From Cristatella mucedo (lineage: Eukaryota; Bryozoa; Phylactolaemata; Cristatellidae): a stretch of DNA of 64,000 nucleotides. The notes beneath the pieces were generated by a model. It did not search any database. It worked only from the letters and a program-made list of their open reading frames with translations, and was not told where the DNA came from. The stretch is from assembly GCA_009760855.2 (NCBI GenBank), contig WPIO01000012.1, positions 988,501 through 1,052,500 on the forward strand, written 5' to 3'. Positions 56,501 to 64,000 of the stretch are shown here, piece after piece (the stretch's first letter is position 1; every line of letters starts with the position of its first letter). A program made the position numbers and the translations under genes.

Positions 56501-59500
56501 TCTTTCTAGGCGTTCTACATTTTCTGCAAAGGAAACAGGATCGAATGGTTAATGGTAGCATGCTCAATAAACAACAAGTATAACATGGTTAGGGGTGACA
56601 TGCACAGAGTCAGCATGCAAGTATGGTTAGTGGCAGCTCTGATGATGCCTTATTTCCAATGGTTGTGTCATTAAGCCGCCGGTTTCGTTTGACATAATAG
56701 TAGGTTCCTATCCACCGCCTCATCCTCAAGGTTGTATGGCAGCAAAATTCCAGGGCGTGCATGTCCTGGATTTGCTTGTTGGCTGTCGAAGTGTTTGGGC
56801 ATAGTCGAGTGTATGTGCATGCAACACCAGCACTTGTAGCCTTTGTCTCCTTCAATTGACTCAAGCTGACCATCGTCGCTGGCTACTAATAGATGCACTG
56901 CACTGTACCGCTTCTACAACTGCCCGTGTTATCGGCTTCGTTACTTAATTGCAGGAGTTTATGTGGTACAGAAAGCATTCATACATGAGGCTGGATGGCT
57001 CGTCAAAAATAGCTGACCGAAGGGACATGGTATCAGACTTCCAAACTAAGACCGATATTTTTGCTTTCCTGCTGAGTACCAGGGCTGGTGGGCTCGGCAT
57101 TAATCTAACTGCGGCTGACACGGTAAGTTTCCATTTGAGCATGTCTCCCCACTTAGCTTTGTAGTTAGAGCGGCCGGCCGGGCATGCCCGGAGCTGAGCG
57201 ACCTCTGTGCTTCAGTGGGGCTGTATTGAGGGCCGCGGAGCTGACTTGCCAGCTGCATTTCGGCATTCACCATCAATGCTCTCGTGCCTTCAGCTTTTGT
57301 TTCATCGCACGACTGAGTAGACCAATCAGAGGCTTGTATTCTAGGTTATCTTCTATGACAGCGACTGGAACCCGACCGTAGACCAGCAGGCGATGGACCG
57401 AGCTCACCGGCTTGGTCAAACGAAGCAGGTCACTGTCTACCGACTTGTCTGCAAGGGCACAATCGAGGAGCGAATACTGCAGCGGGCACGTGAGAAAAGC
57501 GAGGTAAAAAAAAGGGGGGATCCCCAGTGCCAGGCGGCTCCAGCTGTTGCAGTCTAGTGAGCTGTGCAGGCTACTGTTTTCTGCATCTTATATTTCTTTT
57601 TTGTGGGAACACTATACGGTCGTTTTGCCATGTTTTGGGATTATGTGTTGCCAGAGGCAGACCTGTACCCATCTTCAGTTGGAAGGAGGGCAAGTGCATC
57701 TGACCGTATGACTCGGGATGCATGTGCATGCAATAGCTGTTTGATTCACTTCCTTTTTACCTTGCCCCCATTTGCATGCATGCAATCCTGAAATCGTACA
57801 CGTGAGTTCCCTCCCCCGAGTGTGTACATATCTATGCATGAGCTGGCAAGGCCCCTCCCCCTATTTTGGTCTTCGACTGTTCCTTACTCACTAGTGCGGA
57901 TCTAGGTAAACCTTACTTATCTGGGTCATCTGGCTTGGCTCTTCAGGCAACCAGGTGGTACCTCTCATCGTTTGTGTGTTGCCATACTGTGATTGCACTG
58001 CTGAGATCCTGCTTGCTCTAATGTACGTCATTGTAAAATCTTGCCTGTGTTTAGATCCAGAGAATGGTTATCAGTGGTGGGAACTTCCGTCCAGATGTGC
58101 TCAAACCCAAAGAGGTAGTGTCACTGCTCATCGATGACGACGAGATAGATAAAAAATGTAAGCAACTTCTCATACGTGCCGAAGGGAGGCCCGGTGCTTG
58201 CCTCTGGCACAAGTGACTGTACGCTACTTAAAGATGAGCAGTGCACAGTCTCTCTCGTGTTCCCTGTCATCTGACTATTCGATCCAGGGATGCCATTGTT
58301 TGTCCACCCGAGATGTTACACAAAGTGCTTATGGTCCTTGATTTCGATGGTATTGTTGCTCTTGTGCATCCAAGTTTTTTCTTTTTGCTGTAGTTGGGTA
58401 CATGTCGAAGAAACAAAACTCAAGTGAACACGTTGTTGGCGAGCTTCGAGATTTCCAACCAGGGAAGGCAAAGGTATAATGCAGCTTTTGGGTTTGTAAA
58501 GGCAAATTGCAGGTCTGTTAAAATGTTGTGTCAGGCAGCAGGCATTCATTATGTCGGTCAGTGGAACATGTGAATGGCAGGGCTGTGTACAAAACTAAGG
58601 GCAGAGAACGCGTGTTCTTAGTCACCTCGTACCACGTAATGATGAACAGATGAAGCTGGCACATTGATTTTGCAACGTTCAAGCAGCCTTAGTGAGTTGG
58701 TCGAGCAGTACTGAGGTGTTTTGCCGATAATTTGACCAAATAGCAGCACTGGTGCTGCATAAACCGAAATAAAGCCAGAGCATATGGCTTCAGATTAGCC
58801 CGACCAACGATGTCATCTCTACCTAAGGAATCGAAAATACGGCTCCTTATTTGTAATAATAATAATAATAACATACTTGATAAAGCGCCCTCGGAGAACT
58901 CAATCTCTTTCTCGGTGCTTTACATTTGCTGTATGGGGTTTATGCATCTTCATATCAGTACTTTCTTAACTTTTGTATCGGCGTTCTCATTTCGAAAATG
59001 TTTGAAAATACCTGTTAGACGATAACCTTGATGCTCAGGTTTCTACTGAAGCAGAAGTGAATAATGATGACGAGTCCATTAATGTCGACGATGACATGGG
59101 TGTGGATATTGCTGCCATGTGCAACTCACCAAGTGAACTCTCCCGTGATTCTGCTGCTACGGGCAACGGACCATCTGACCGGCAGAGTGCTATTACGGCA
59201 TCGTCTTCTCCAGGTATTGCTCATTTGTACCCAATTGCTCTGGAAAGTGCTTTGATTGTGTACAAGATTGTCAGTGTTGAGACTGTTAAAATCCTGCTTC
59301 ATAAAAGTTATTAATGCATGGCTTCCTTCACGTGATTACCAGAATTATAAAATGTAGTATGTATGCCGAGATTCAACCCGGCATGGAACAGACTGCAGAA
59401 GTAGACTTGAGGTCTCGTGTTATTTCTGTCATGCTCTCATTGTGCTTATTCTCGGTAATCTCTGGTGTCGAAGTAACAGTAGAATGGCTCTCCAATGGCA

Positions 59501-60896
59501 ACAACATTGGGACCCCTTCAAGAAGATTTACGCACTTTTTGTGTGTTCTAATATGTAGACCTTAGGCTAATGCAAACGTCTTTCTCTCACAGCATATAAC
59601 GATGCTCACGTTTGTCGAGTATGATTTGAGCTACCGTTAGCGTGCTATATAAATTCATTGGCGGGCATGCCGACAGCAACAGCTTGAGGTCGTTGTTGCT
59701 GTACGCGATGGTCCGCTACATGCAGCTGCTGCGGAGGTATGGCTGCTTTTTGCATCGTTGCCCGTTTATTCCGTTAGCCGTTTTGTTATTTGTTGCGCAT
59801 TTTGCTTTCCCTAGGCGGTTCTTCCGTCCTTGACGGCATCAACACGCCTCTGCTGCCAAAGAAGCGAGGTCGTGGCAGGCCCAAAGGACAGGGCAGCAAA
59901 GCTCGAAAGCCTCAGCAGCCACGGGCCGGCGTCAAAAAAGTGCTGAGCGCTGCCGAAATAGCCGGCGCACAGGCAGGCTTGACCGCTGCCTACGCAGCAT
60001 ACGGATATAATATCACTACCAGTACGTATGGTGGCCGTAATCCTATGGGCCTCAAGAGCACCGTAATGCATCACTGCTGCTTGTGCATGCTCATACTGAT
60101 TATTTCGTGTCTTACTTCAGGGTTTTAATACAGATTCTGTTCGCCATCTGGCAGTTGTGAATGGTGAAACTAGTTCGTTGAATGGAATTGAATTGTAATG
60201 TTTGGCTTACGTGAACCGGTAGTGTTAACAGCCACGGCTGTTGCCTGCATAGGCTGTTGCTGACCCTGCTACCGGACCTATGGCTTATATTAATGGCATG
60301 GTAGCCATTACTTGCTGCCACCAGATGAGCCGTCTGCGTTCTGAAAAAGTCTGATATGCATGTGTCGATATCTTCAAGCAGACTGCTCTGTGCATCTTGA
60401 TTTATGTGAGTCGTCTTCCACTGACTAAGTATCCTGAAAATAAGTGCTGCTGATCTCAGCAGGCATATTGTTAAGGATTGTGGTGCTACTGCCACCTTCT
60501 GCATCGCTGGCATAGACGACTCGTAGATCGTAGTACTGGAGCTCCATTTATTAGGTATATTCCACCTTTTTATCAATTCTGCTTACACGTTATTTCAGTG
60601 TTGTCTAAATTGTTTTCCTTGTAATGTTCCCTGAAATTTTGAACCTGCTTGTTACTGAGGTTTTCTGCTTGGCAGTTCCTCCTTATATTTAATGAATACT
60701 TTTAAGCTTCCTTGCGATTGTATGTTAATAACGGTAGTAATTTTCCTGGGCTGTATTTTTTCTTTTAGATCCGTCTTCTATCGGTGTCTCATCAAGTGGT
60801 ATGCAGGTCTCACGGAACATTGCTGGTGCTCTTACTGCATCTGCTGTCCCTAGAGCTATGTCGAGTAGAAGCTCATTTTCCAAAGGCGACACTTAG
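29978..60896 (+). CDS. INO80: INO80 chromatin-remodelling ATPase, complete, 31 coding exons
   Basis: Catalytic subunit of the nuclear INO80 complex, which uses ATP to slide nucleosomes and remodel H2A.Z nucleosomes in transcription, replication and repair. Exons: 29978-30138, 30412-30473, 31229-31293, 32483-32617, 32824-32988, 37243-37380, 37572-37625, 37733-37936, 38029-38230, 38460-38527, 39034-39165, 39259-39468, 41758-42045, 42550-42667, 42860-42945, 45256-45420, 45557-45656, 46476-46574, 48283-48454, 48989-49149, 51002-51120, 51204-51308, 53389-53614, 54062-54189, 56955-57122, 57345-57503, 58055-58157, 58394-58473, 59039-59213, 59815-60021, 60769-60896. Total 4383 nt, 1460 residues plus TAG; human INO80 has about 1556. 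Every junction preserves phase, and splice sites are GT-AG except two GC-AG donors. Order of domains is N-terminal region, DBINO, ATPase lobe 1, long insertion, lobe 2, AT-hook tail. The start ATG at 29978 has G at -3 and +4. Exons were placed by eye against remembered human INO80, so single boundaries, chiefly in the insertion, may shift. Confidence 0.95.
32161..32231. repeat. (GA)n microsatellite
   Basis: About 65 bp of nearly pure GA in INO80 intron 3. Confidence 0.97.
35105..35340 (-). mobile_element. Family B 3' fragment
   Basis: TTTATCTCCACCGGCAACTC, GGGTGTTATATGACGAAATC and GAGAGCAGTTGAGCTAGCGA are in the family order. Confidence 0.7.
35355..35505 (-). mobile_element. SINE type 1
   Basis: GAGCCTTAACGGCTGTCACC, CAGTGGGTAATACAGGATCG and ACTCGAACCCACGGCCTG. 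Confidence 0.75.
36440..36572 (-). mobile_element. SINE type 2 (tRNA head, LINE A-like tail)
   Basis: The plus strand reads TATAGTGCCGCAAGAGAACT (tail side), then GCTCAAGCCCACGACCTCGG and GAGCACCTTAACCACTGGG (head side). Confidence 0.7.
37243..38527 (+). CDS. INO80: INO80 exons 6-10: DBINO (DNA-binding) domain
   Basis: Residues 197-418. Exon 6 has [20 protein letters not shown], matching the human HLSIEQLNARRRKVW stretch. Exon 7 is an 18-codon exon. Exon 8 carries [20 protein letters not shown] and then [16 protein letters not shown]. Exon 9 carries [20 protein letters not shown], the best conserved part of DBINO. Exon 10 encodes [14 protein letters not shown]. The segment is strongly basic and predicted helical, in keeping with the linker-DNA-binding HSA/DBINO helix that recruits actin and Arp4/Arp8 in the family. 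Introns here are short (37381-37571, 37626-37732, 37937-38028, 38231-38459), unlike the repeat-filled introns on either side. Confidence 0.93.
39034..42945 (+). CDS. INO80: INO80 exons 11-15: SNF2 ATPase lobe 1
   Basis: Residues 419-696. Exon 11 brings [16 protein letters not shown], the Q-motif region. Exon 12 contains Walker A as ADEMGLGKT, with the catalytic lysine at about residue 487, followed by [17 protein letters not shown] (motif Ia). Exon 13 has the Walker B box DEAQ at about residues 590-593, the form typical of INO80, and motif III as [10 protein letters not shown]. Exons 14 and 15 encode [20 protein letters not shown] and [16 protein letters not shown]. All expected ATPase residues are present, so the enzyme should be active. 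The intron before exon 12 is only 93 bp and uses a GC donor. The intron before exon 13 (39469-41757) holds a LINE remnant. Confidence 0.96.
40325..41645 (+). mobile_element. Degenerate LINE family A remnant
   Basis: Lies in INO80 intron 12. Fragments such as [32 protein letters not shown] and a 3' end with AGAGATGCATTTCTCTGAGG, then TAATAATATTATTG. Many stops and shifts. Confidence 0.75.
43880..44595 (+). mobile_element. Family B remnant with internal (CA)n
   Basis: CCTGGTCCTGTCTAAGCTAG begins an RT thumb-like stretch; [14 protein letters not shown] follows, and the end reads TTTGTGGAGTTACAGACGGA. A (CA)n tract (44517-44554) sits near the 3' end. Confidence 0.7.
44517..44554. repeat. (CA)n microsatellite
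   Basis: About 37 bp, uninterrupted. Confidence 0.93.
44915..45065 (-). mobile_element. SINE type 1
   Basis: GGCTGATTTAACAGCCTTAT and AGAGACTTAACGGCTATTGC, then AATAAAGGATCGCCCACTAC. The tRNA-like head is mutated. Confidence 0.7.
45256..45656 (+). CDS. INO80: INO80 exons 16-17: end of lobe 1, start of insertion
   Basis: Residues 697-785. Exon 16 starts [18 protein letters not shown] and ends [11 protein letters not shown]. Exon 17 continues [18 protein letters not shown] and PKLIYREG. Both are nearly identical to the human sequence. This block precedes the large insertion that splits the two RecA-like lobes in INO80-class remodellers and that binds the RUVBL1/RUVBL2 hexamer. The upstream intron 42946-45255 contains retrotransposon and SINE remnants. 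Confidence 0.94.
46050..46215 (+). mobile_element. SINE type 1
   Basis: TAGCCTAGGGGTAAGGTCCT (A-box) and TTGGGTTCGAGTTC (B-box), body, and tail AAGGCTGTTGCATAAGC. Confidence 0.75.
46476..53614 (+). CDS. INO80: INO80 exons 18-23: RUVBL-binding insertion region
   Basis: Residues 785-1079, roughly 295 residues, about the length expected of INO80-type insertions. Conservation is weak, so these exons were found by reading frame, splice sites and short anchors. Exon 18 has LIPSSK followed by LLSVF. Exon 19 has [20 protein letters not shown], matching human SFLRFIDISPAEMANLMLQG. Exon 20 is [16 protein letters not shown]. Exon 21 is basic and rich in SP dipeptides. Exon 22 has [10 protein letters not shown], matching LLTELPSFLC. 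Exon 23 has [13 protein letters not shown], matching YCNDRSAEYERRV. Phases are consistent throughout. Exon 22 has a possible tandem acceptor (TAGAAG). Exons 18, 20 and 21 are the least certain. Confidence 0.83.
46829..46900 (-). mobile_element. LINE family A 3' scrap
   Basis: TATATAGCACCCTCCGAAAA and TATCCAGGCACTTATCC. Confidence 0.5.
46930..47110 (-). mobile_element. SINE type 1, well preserved
   Basis: Full body and head: GCTGATTTAACAGCCTCTTT, ACGGCTATTGCCACCGCTTG, GATTCGAGCCCACGACCTCG and GTGAGCCATTACGGCTCACC. It is very like the copy at 20055. Confidence 0.85.
47145..47575 (-). mobile_element. LINE family A-like coding remnant
   Basis: Minus frames include [19 protein letters not shown] and [18 protein letters not shown], matching the connection and thumb region of family A relatives. 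Confidence 0.7.
52025..52290 (-). mobile_element. Family B 3' fragment
   Basis: ATGCAATGTAATG tail complement, then GTAGAGTTGTATG, and GAGGTAGCAGCGAAGGACAG with AAAGAAGTGCCAGAA. Diverged. Confidence 0.55.
52920..53290 (+). mobile_element. Family B C-terminal and 3' end
   Basis: CTATGCTGTGGAACTCACTA encodes the MLWNSLP-like block; the end is AAGTTACAGATGGAGGG. It ends about 100 bp before INO80 exon 23. Confidence 0.65.
54062..58157 (+). CDS. INO80: INO80 exons 24-27: SNF2 ATPase lobe 2
   Basis: Residues 1079-1265. Exon 24 encodes [20 protein letters not shown] (motif IV). Exon 25 has YMRLDGSSK and the motif V block [18 protein letters not shown]. Exon 26 has [20 protein letters not shown] then [12 protein letters not shown], which holds motif VI with its arginine finger. 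Exon 27 has [13 protein letters not shown] and [13 protein letters not shown]. The sequence is close to human throughout and no key residue is missing. The 2.8 kb intron 54190-56954 contains a dead Tc1/mariner copy and a LINE tail. Confidence 0.96.
55020..55395 (+). pseudogene. Tc1/mariner transposase remnant
   Basis: One frame reads [10 protein letters not shown], stop, NLIEYLW, stop, DLKHRPG and later [13 protein letters not shown]. This is the C-terminal WPAQSPDLNPIE-type block of Tc1-like transposases, which holds the last catalytic acidic residue. Stops make it inert. No clear terminal inverted repeats were found by eye. It lies in INO80 intron 24. Confidence 0.75.
56440..56650 (-). mobile_element. 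LINE family A 3' end
   Basis: AATAATAATAATAC tail, then AGCGCCCTCAGAGAACTCAA, TCTTTCTAGGCG and AACATGGTTAGGGGTGACAT. Confidence 0.85.
58394..60896 (+). CDS. INO80: INO80 exons 28-31: C-terminal tail with AT-hook
   Basis: Residues 1265-1460. Exon 28 is short and poorly conserved. Exon 29 is acidic and contains [12 protein letters not shown], matching human DDSFISVDSAM. Exon 30 carries an AT-hook-like core [10 protein letters not shown] at about residues 1365-1374, followed by AAYAAYGYN, a block shared with vertebrate INO80. Exon 31 is serine-rich and ends GDT at TAG 60894-60896. The long lysine/glutamate-rich helix that follows lobe 2 in vertebrates is nearly absent: only about 30 residues separate lobe 2 from the acidic block. 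Either this lineage is shorter or a small exon between 58158 and 59038 was missed. Confidence 0.86.
58852..58935 (-). mobile_element. LINE family A 3' tail
   Basis: AATAATAATAATAACA followed by AAAGCGCCCTCGGAGAACTC and TTTACATTTGCTG. Under 90 bp, in INO80 intron 28. Confidence 0.75.
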
Positions 60897-62029
60897 CATG
60901 TATTTTGTATAAATGTTCTTCATTTTGCTGGAGATCGTGATATGTGTACTGTGTACACTTCTTTACAACCATGATTATTAATGGCTTTAAAGGAATGGCT
61001 GTGGCGATCTCGCTGTACTTATATTTATGAGTGCATGCTCACATGCCTACATGTTGGTGTGTTTATGCAAGCCCAAAAGCTAATAGATTACGAGTCAGGT
61101 GCTGGCCTCAGTGCCCAATATTGCTGTTTGTAGTTCTGCATTGCTCTTGGTTGTGCAGTAAATTGTTGCCTGGCCGAGGAGTATGCTCAATTACTTAGTC
61201 CTCACACTTAAGTTAAAACTTTATTTTACGGATAGGTGGATCAATCTTGCCCACGAGTCGGTAAGGCGTGAATGCTTATTTGTGCTGCTTCGTTCTTGCG
61301 TGTTATAGGGCCTTGCTAGTTTTGAATCTGCTGTGATAGTCAAAACCGGCCATCTGCAGTCTCGTATATCTGTGGTGTCAATCCTGCTGGTAGAACAAGC
61401 TATTTGGTCTATGCACACCTTCAAATCAACAGTTGCCTATAATGGCCCCAGGCCGATGCAGTTCATGCATAGCGCCCACCACGTTTCCACCACAGATCAG
61501 ATCACATTTTCTACTTCAGGCATAAATGGTATGAGACACGACTGAAAATTAGCTGGTGTATATGGTGCTGATGCAAGGATGGCAGCCGAGTGCAGCCGCT
61601 AAGTCTCTCTCTTGTCCTTTGCTAATTGGGTTACCTGTAAGCTCTGGTCTGGGACTTGTGGTCGCTTTCATTGAAGCAAGAATATTCCTCGCGATTTAGG
61701 TATTCTCTCTCAGAGACAGCACTGCTGTACATGTCAAAAACCATTTCCAGGAATGCCTACTTTGGTAGTCTGTAATAGTTCTGCTCAAGACTCTTGGTGG
61801 GGTGTGATATCATTGATCACATGTAGTCTTTGAGTGCTTAGTCCCACTGGGTGTGCATAGCGGTCAACAATTTATGAACGATATTGCATGCCGAGGTAAG
61901 AGCATCTCAACCAAATTAGTCCACACCTTAACGTCAAAACTTATGAGACTCATTGCTTACACCTCATGTGAACGTACAGGTAGTGGAAAAGTGACTGGCT
62001 AGGTTTGTCAGTCGTGATTGCTGTAACTT

Positions 62030-62310
62030 CTTTACACGTCTGACCTATCGTGGCTACTCATCGACTGTCAACATCGGTCAACCCGTCACTCCACACACTT
62101 CTAGCTGTCTGTTGTCTGGCGAAGGATCGCCTATCTTATCCACTCGGCAGGCGTCCCTCACACCGCCAGCTCCTCCCCATCGTTCGGCTGAGCTTAACCG
62201 ACCTCAAGTTGTTTGGTGACCGTGTTGCTGCTGCTAGGTCCTATGTGCTTGAAGCCTAGAATCCTCAGCTAACTGATGTCGTGGCGGTGACAGACTTCCT
62301 AATGGTTGTA
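62030..62310 (+). mobile_element. LINE family A-like C-terminal fragment
   Basis: Encodes LTDLKLFGDRVAAARSYVLE, equivalent to the TNLKFFGDRALSSYAPKA block of other copies, then a diverged tail. Confidence 0.6.
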
Positions 62311-62378
62311 GGACATTTCCTCCCCTGGAGGCCCTCCCCCGACATTTCCCCCTATGTTGATGAATGTATACTAAGAAT

Positions 62379-62379
<1 letters not shown>

Positions 62380-62427
<48 letters not shown>
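62380..62427. repeat. (CA)n/(TA)n microsatellite
   Basis: ACACACACACAC followed by about 34 bp of TA repeats. Confidence 0.95.
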
Positions 62428-62431
<4 letters not shown>

Positions 62432-64000
62432 CAAATGAAGTTCACGTTCTACTAAAAATAAAATCAACTCAGTATAATTGGAAGGATGGTTTCTAATGAA
62501 GCGAGCGGCGTTTGTGATCTATAGACCCATCAGGCACGTGTTTGTACCCATCAAAGCGGCGCACGCTAGGGCGCGTTACTGCAAATGAGCCTCAGAGGTC
62601 TACTGAGTATAACTCAATCTCAAGAGATTCCGTTACGCACTAATTAAAGCTCGTAATATGAGCAAGGGTGGATTTAGGCGGCGGTGGTGCAGTTCATCCT
62701 AAACGCTAAACCCTGAAACACTAAACCGTAAAGCACTAAAACCGTACACCGGGGAGGGGGAATTTCTTACCCTTGGGGGGAACGTCCGTACCCCCTTTCT
62801 AATGAAACTGAGAAGAGCTTTAACTAGAAGCCTGCCAATACCCGCGTATGCTTCGTCCATATGTCCTTAAGCTTGGTTCGCTACAATGGGGCAGGTTATC
62901 ACTATTCAATTATTGGATATGCTTCCTTTTTCAATTATGCGATTAGAAAGAGTTAAGTGTTCTTAAGGGGTTTCAAGTATGTGATGTGCTTAGAAAAAGA
63001 TAAGTGTTCTTAAGGAGCTGTAAAGATAATTTGTCATCAGTCGTTTCTCGTTTATCGCGGTTATTCAGTTCCAGACTCGACCCTGATAAGTATATTTCTG
63101 TGAAGTTGGATTTTTATTTATAATTGAATATTCGTATTTAGAGCATAGAAACCCGGTTCACGACCATTTAATTAAGATTTTTAACATTATTAGGGCTCTT
63201 CGGACATTAAATACCACGATTATTTGAAAAAACTTCTTAGCCACACCTGAAGGGTGGTCGAGCGGCTGCACCTGGCGTTGAAGGATCTGTGGAGGTGCTC
63301 GAATTCATAGGCCTACAGCCTATACGTACAATAATTTTAATTGTAGTAAAGTGATGTATAATTGACAGACAACCAAGCGTGGGCGGAATCATTTTTTCAC
63401 TAGTTTGATTAACTTTTTAATCAATATATTTAAAAAACCGCGATAGAGTGAAGCTGTGAAAGTCGAAGCGTGAAGTGGCGAGGGACGATTGAATAGGGGG
63501 TCAAACAATTTACATATTAAAAAAATCTAAATAATTTACCAAATGTAGCCTCTTAAATCCGATAAAGTATATCTCGGACGTCTAACTTGTGAATTAACTG
63601 TTGTTTGCCAGTGCGATATTCACCAAGTTGAAAACGGTTCACTGAAACCTGGTCGGAAAGGCATTGTGATTTATTCTCGGCTCCTGGTTCAAGCAAAATT
63701 TCTCTAAGCGCTCCACCCAGTTGACCTTGTGGCTTCTGTGTTAACCTGTGACCGTTATGGAGGAGGGGTAACCGTAGCTGGGTATCGTATGTGCATTAAA
63801 AGCTTACACAAGCATAAGTGACGACCGCGGGTAGTGGAGTAGACCTTAGCTGGTAGTGCTCAGTAGCCGAGGTAACCTGGCCTTTGAAGCTGCTGCCACT
63901 TTGAAGTTGGCGAATTTACGCCTCGCGTATTCAATTATTGCAGCTACAGGAATTTAAGCCAAGTATTTTGTAAAAAAAAACTTGTATCAATTTTTTTGTA

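Larger units (their letters stand above)
60897..64000. other. Intergenic region downstream of INO80
   Basis: No coding exon recognised on either strand. The INO80 3' UTR must start here, but no canonical AATAAA lies in the first kilobase; TATAAA at about 60908 is the nearest variant. Other contents: a LINE fragment (62030-62310), a CA/TA microsatellite (62380-62427), degenerate short repeats (62695-62755) and a tRNA-like box pair (63245-63320). Confidence 0.6.

Overview
The window is animal nuclear DNA. It has intron-rich genes with GT-AG (and two apparent GC-AG) introns, degenerate non-LTR retrotransposons, tRNA-derived SINEs and long microsatellites. Both genes found are animal orthologues. 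The presence of AP-5 argues against Drosophila-like or nematode genomes, but I cannot name the species; an invertebrate or early-branching metazoan fits best.

Two genes stand head to head. On the minus strand (about 19-29129) is AP5M1, the mu subunit of adaptor complex AP-5. It is spread over at least 12 short exons in 29 kb and its C-terminus lies at or beyond the left edge. On the plus strand (29978-60896) is a complete INO80, the catalytic ATPase of the INO80 chromatin-remodelling complex. I reconstructed it as 31 exons that join in frame to 1460 codons plus stop. The 848 bp between the two start codons is CpG-rich and is probably a shared bidirectional promoter.

Layout: 1-594, three 3' exons of AP5M1 around a roughly 195 bp (GA)n tract. 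595-29058, the remaining AP5M1 exons separated by long introns full of LINE and SINE remnants, including a LINE inserted into another LINE. 29059-29977, AP5M1 first coding exon and the divergent promoter. 29978-60896, INO80; its larger introns also carry LINE, SINE and Tc1/mariner remnants. 60897-64000, intergenic DNA with a LINE fragment, an AT microsatellite and degenerate repeats.

The two products are not known to work together: INO80 slides nucleosomes and exchanges H2A.Z in the nucleus, while AP-5 acts on late endosomes and lysosomes. Pairing is therefore a promoter-sharing question rather than a pathway. I found no CRISPR array, operon or other prokaryotic system. The most unusual points are the gene pairing, the two GC-AG introns of INO80, very small AP5M1 exons next to a microsatellite, and SINEs that appear to borrow the 3' tail of the local LINE.
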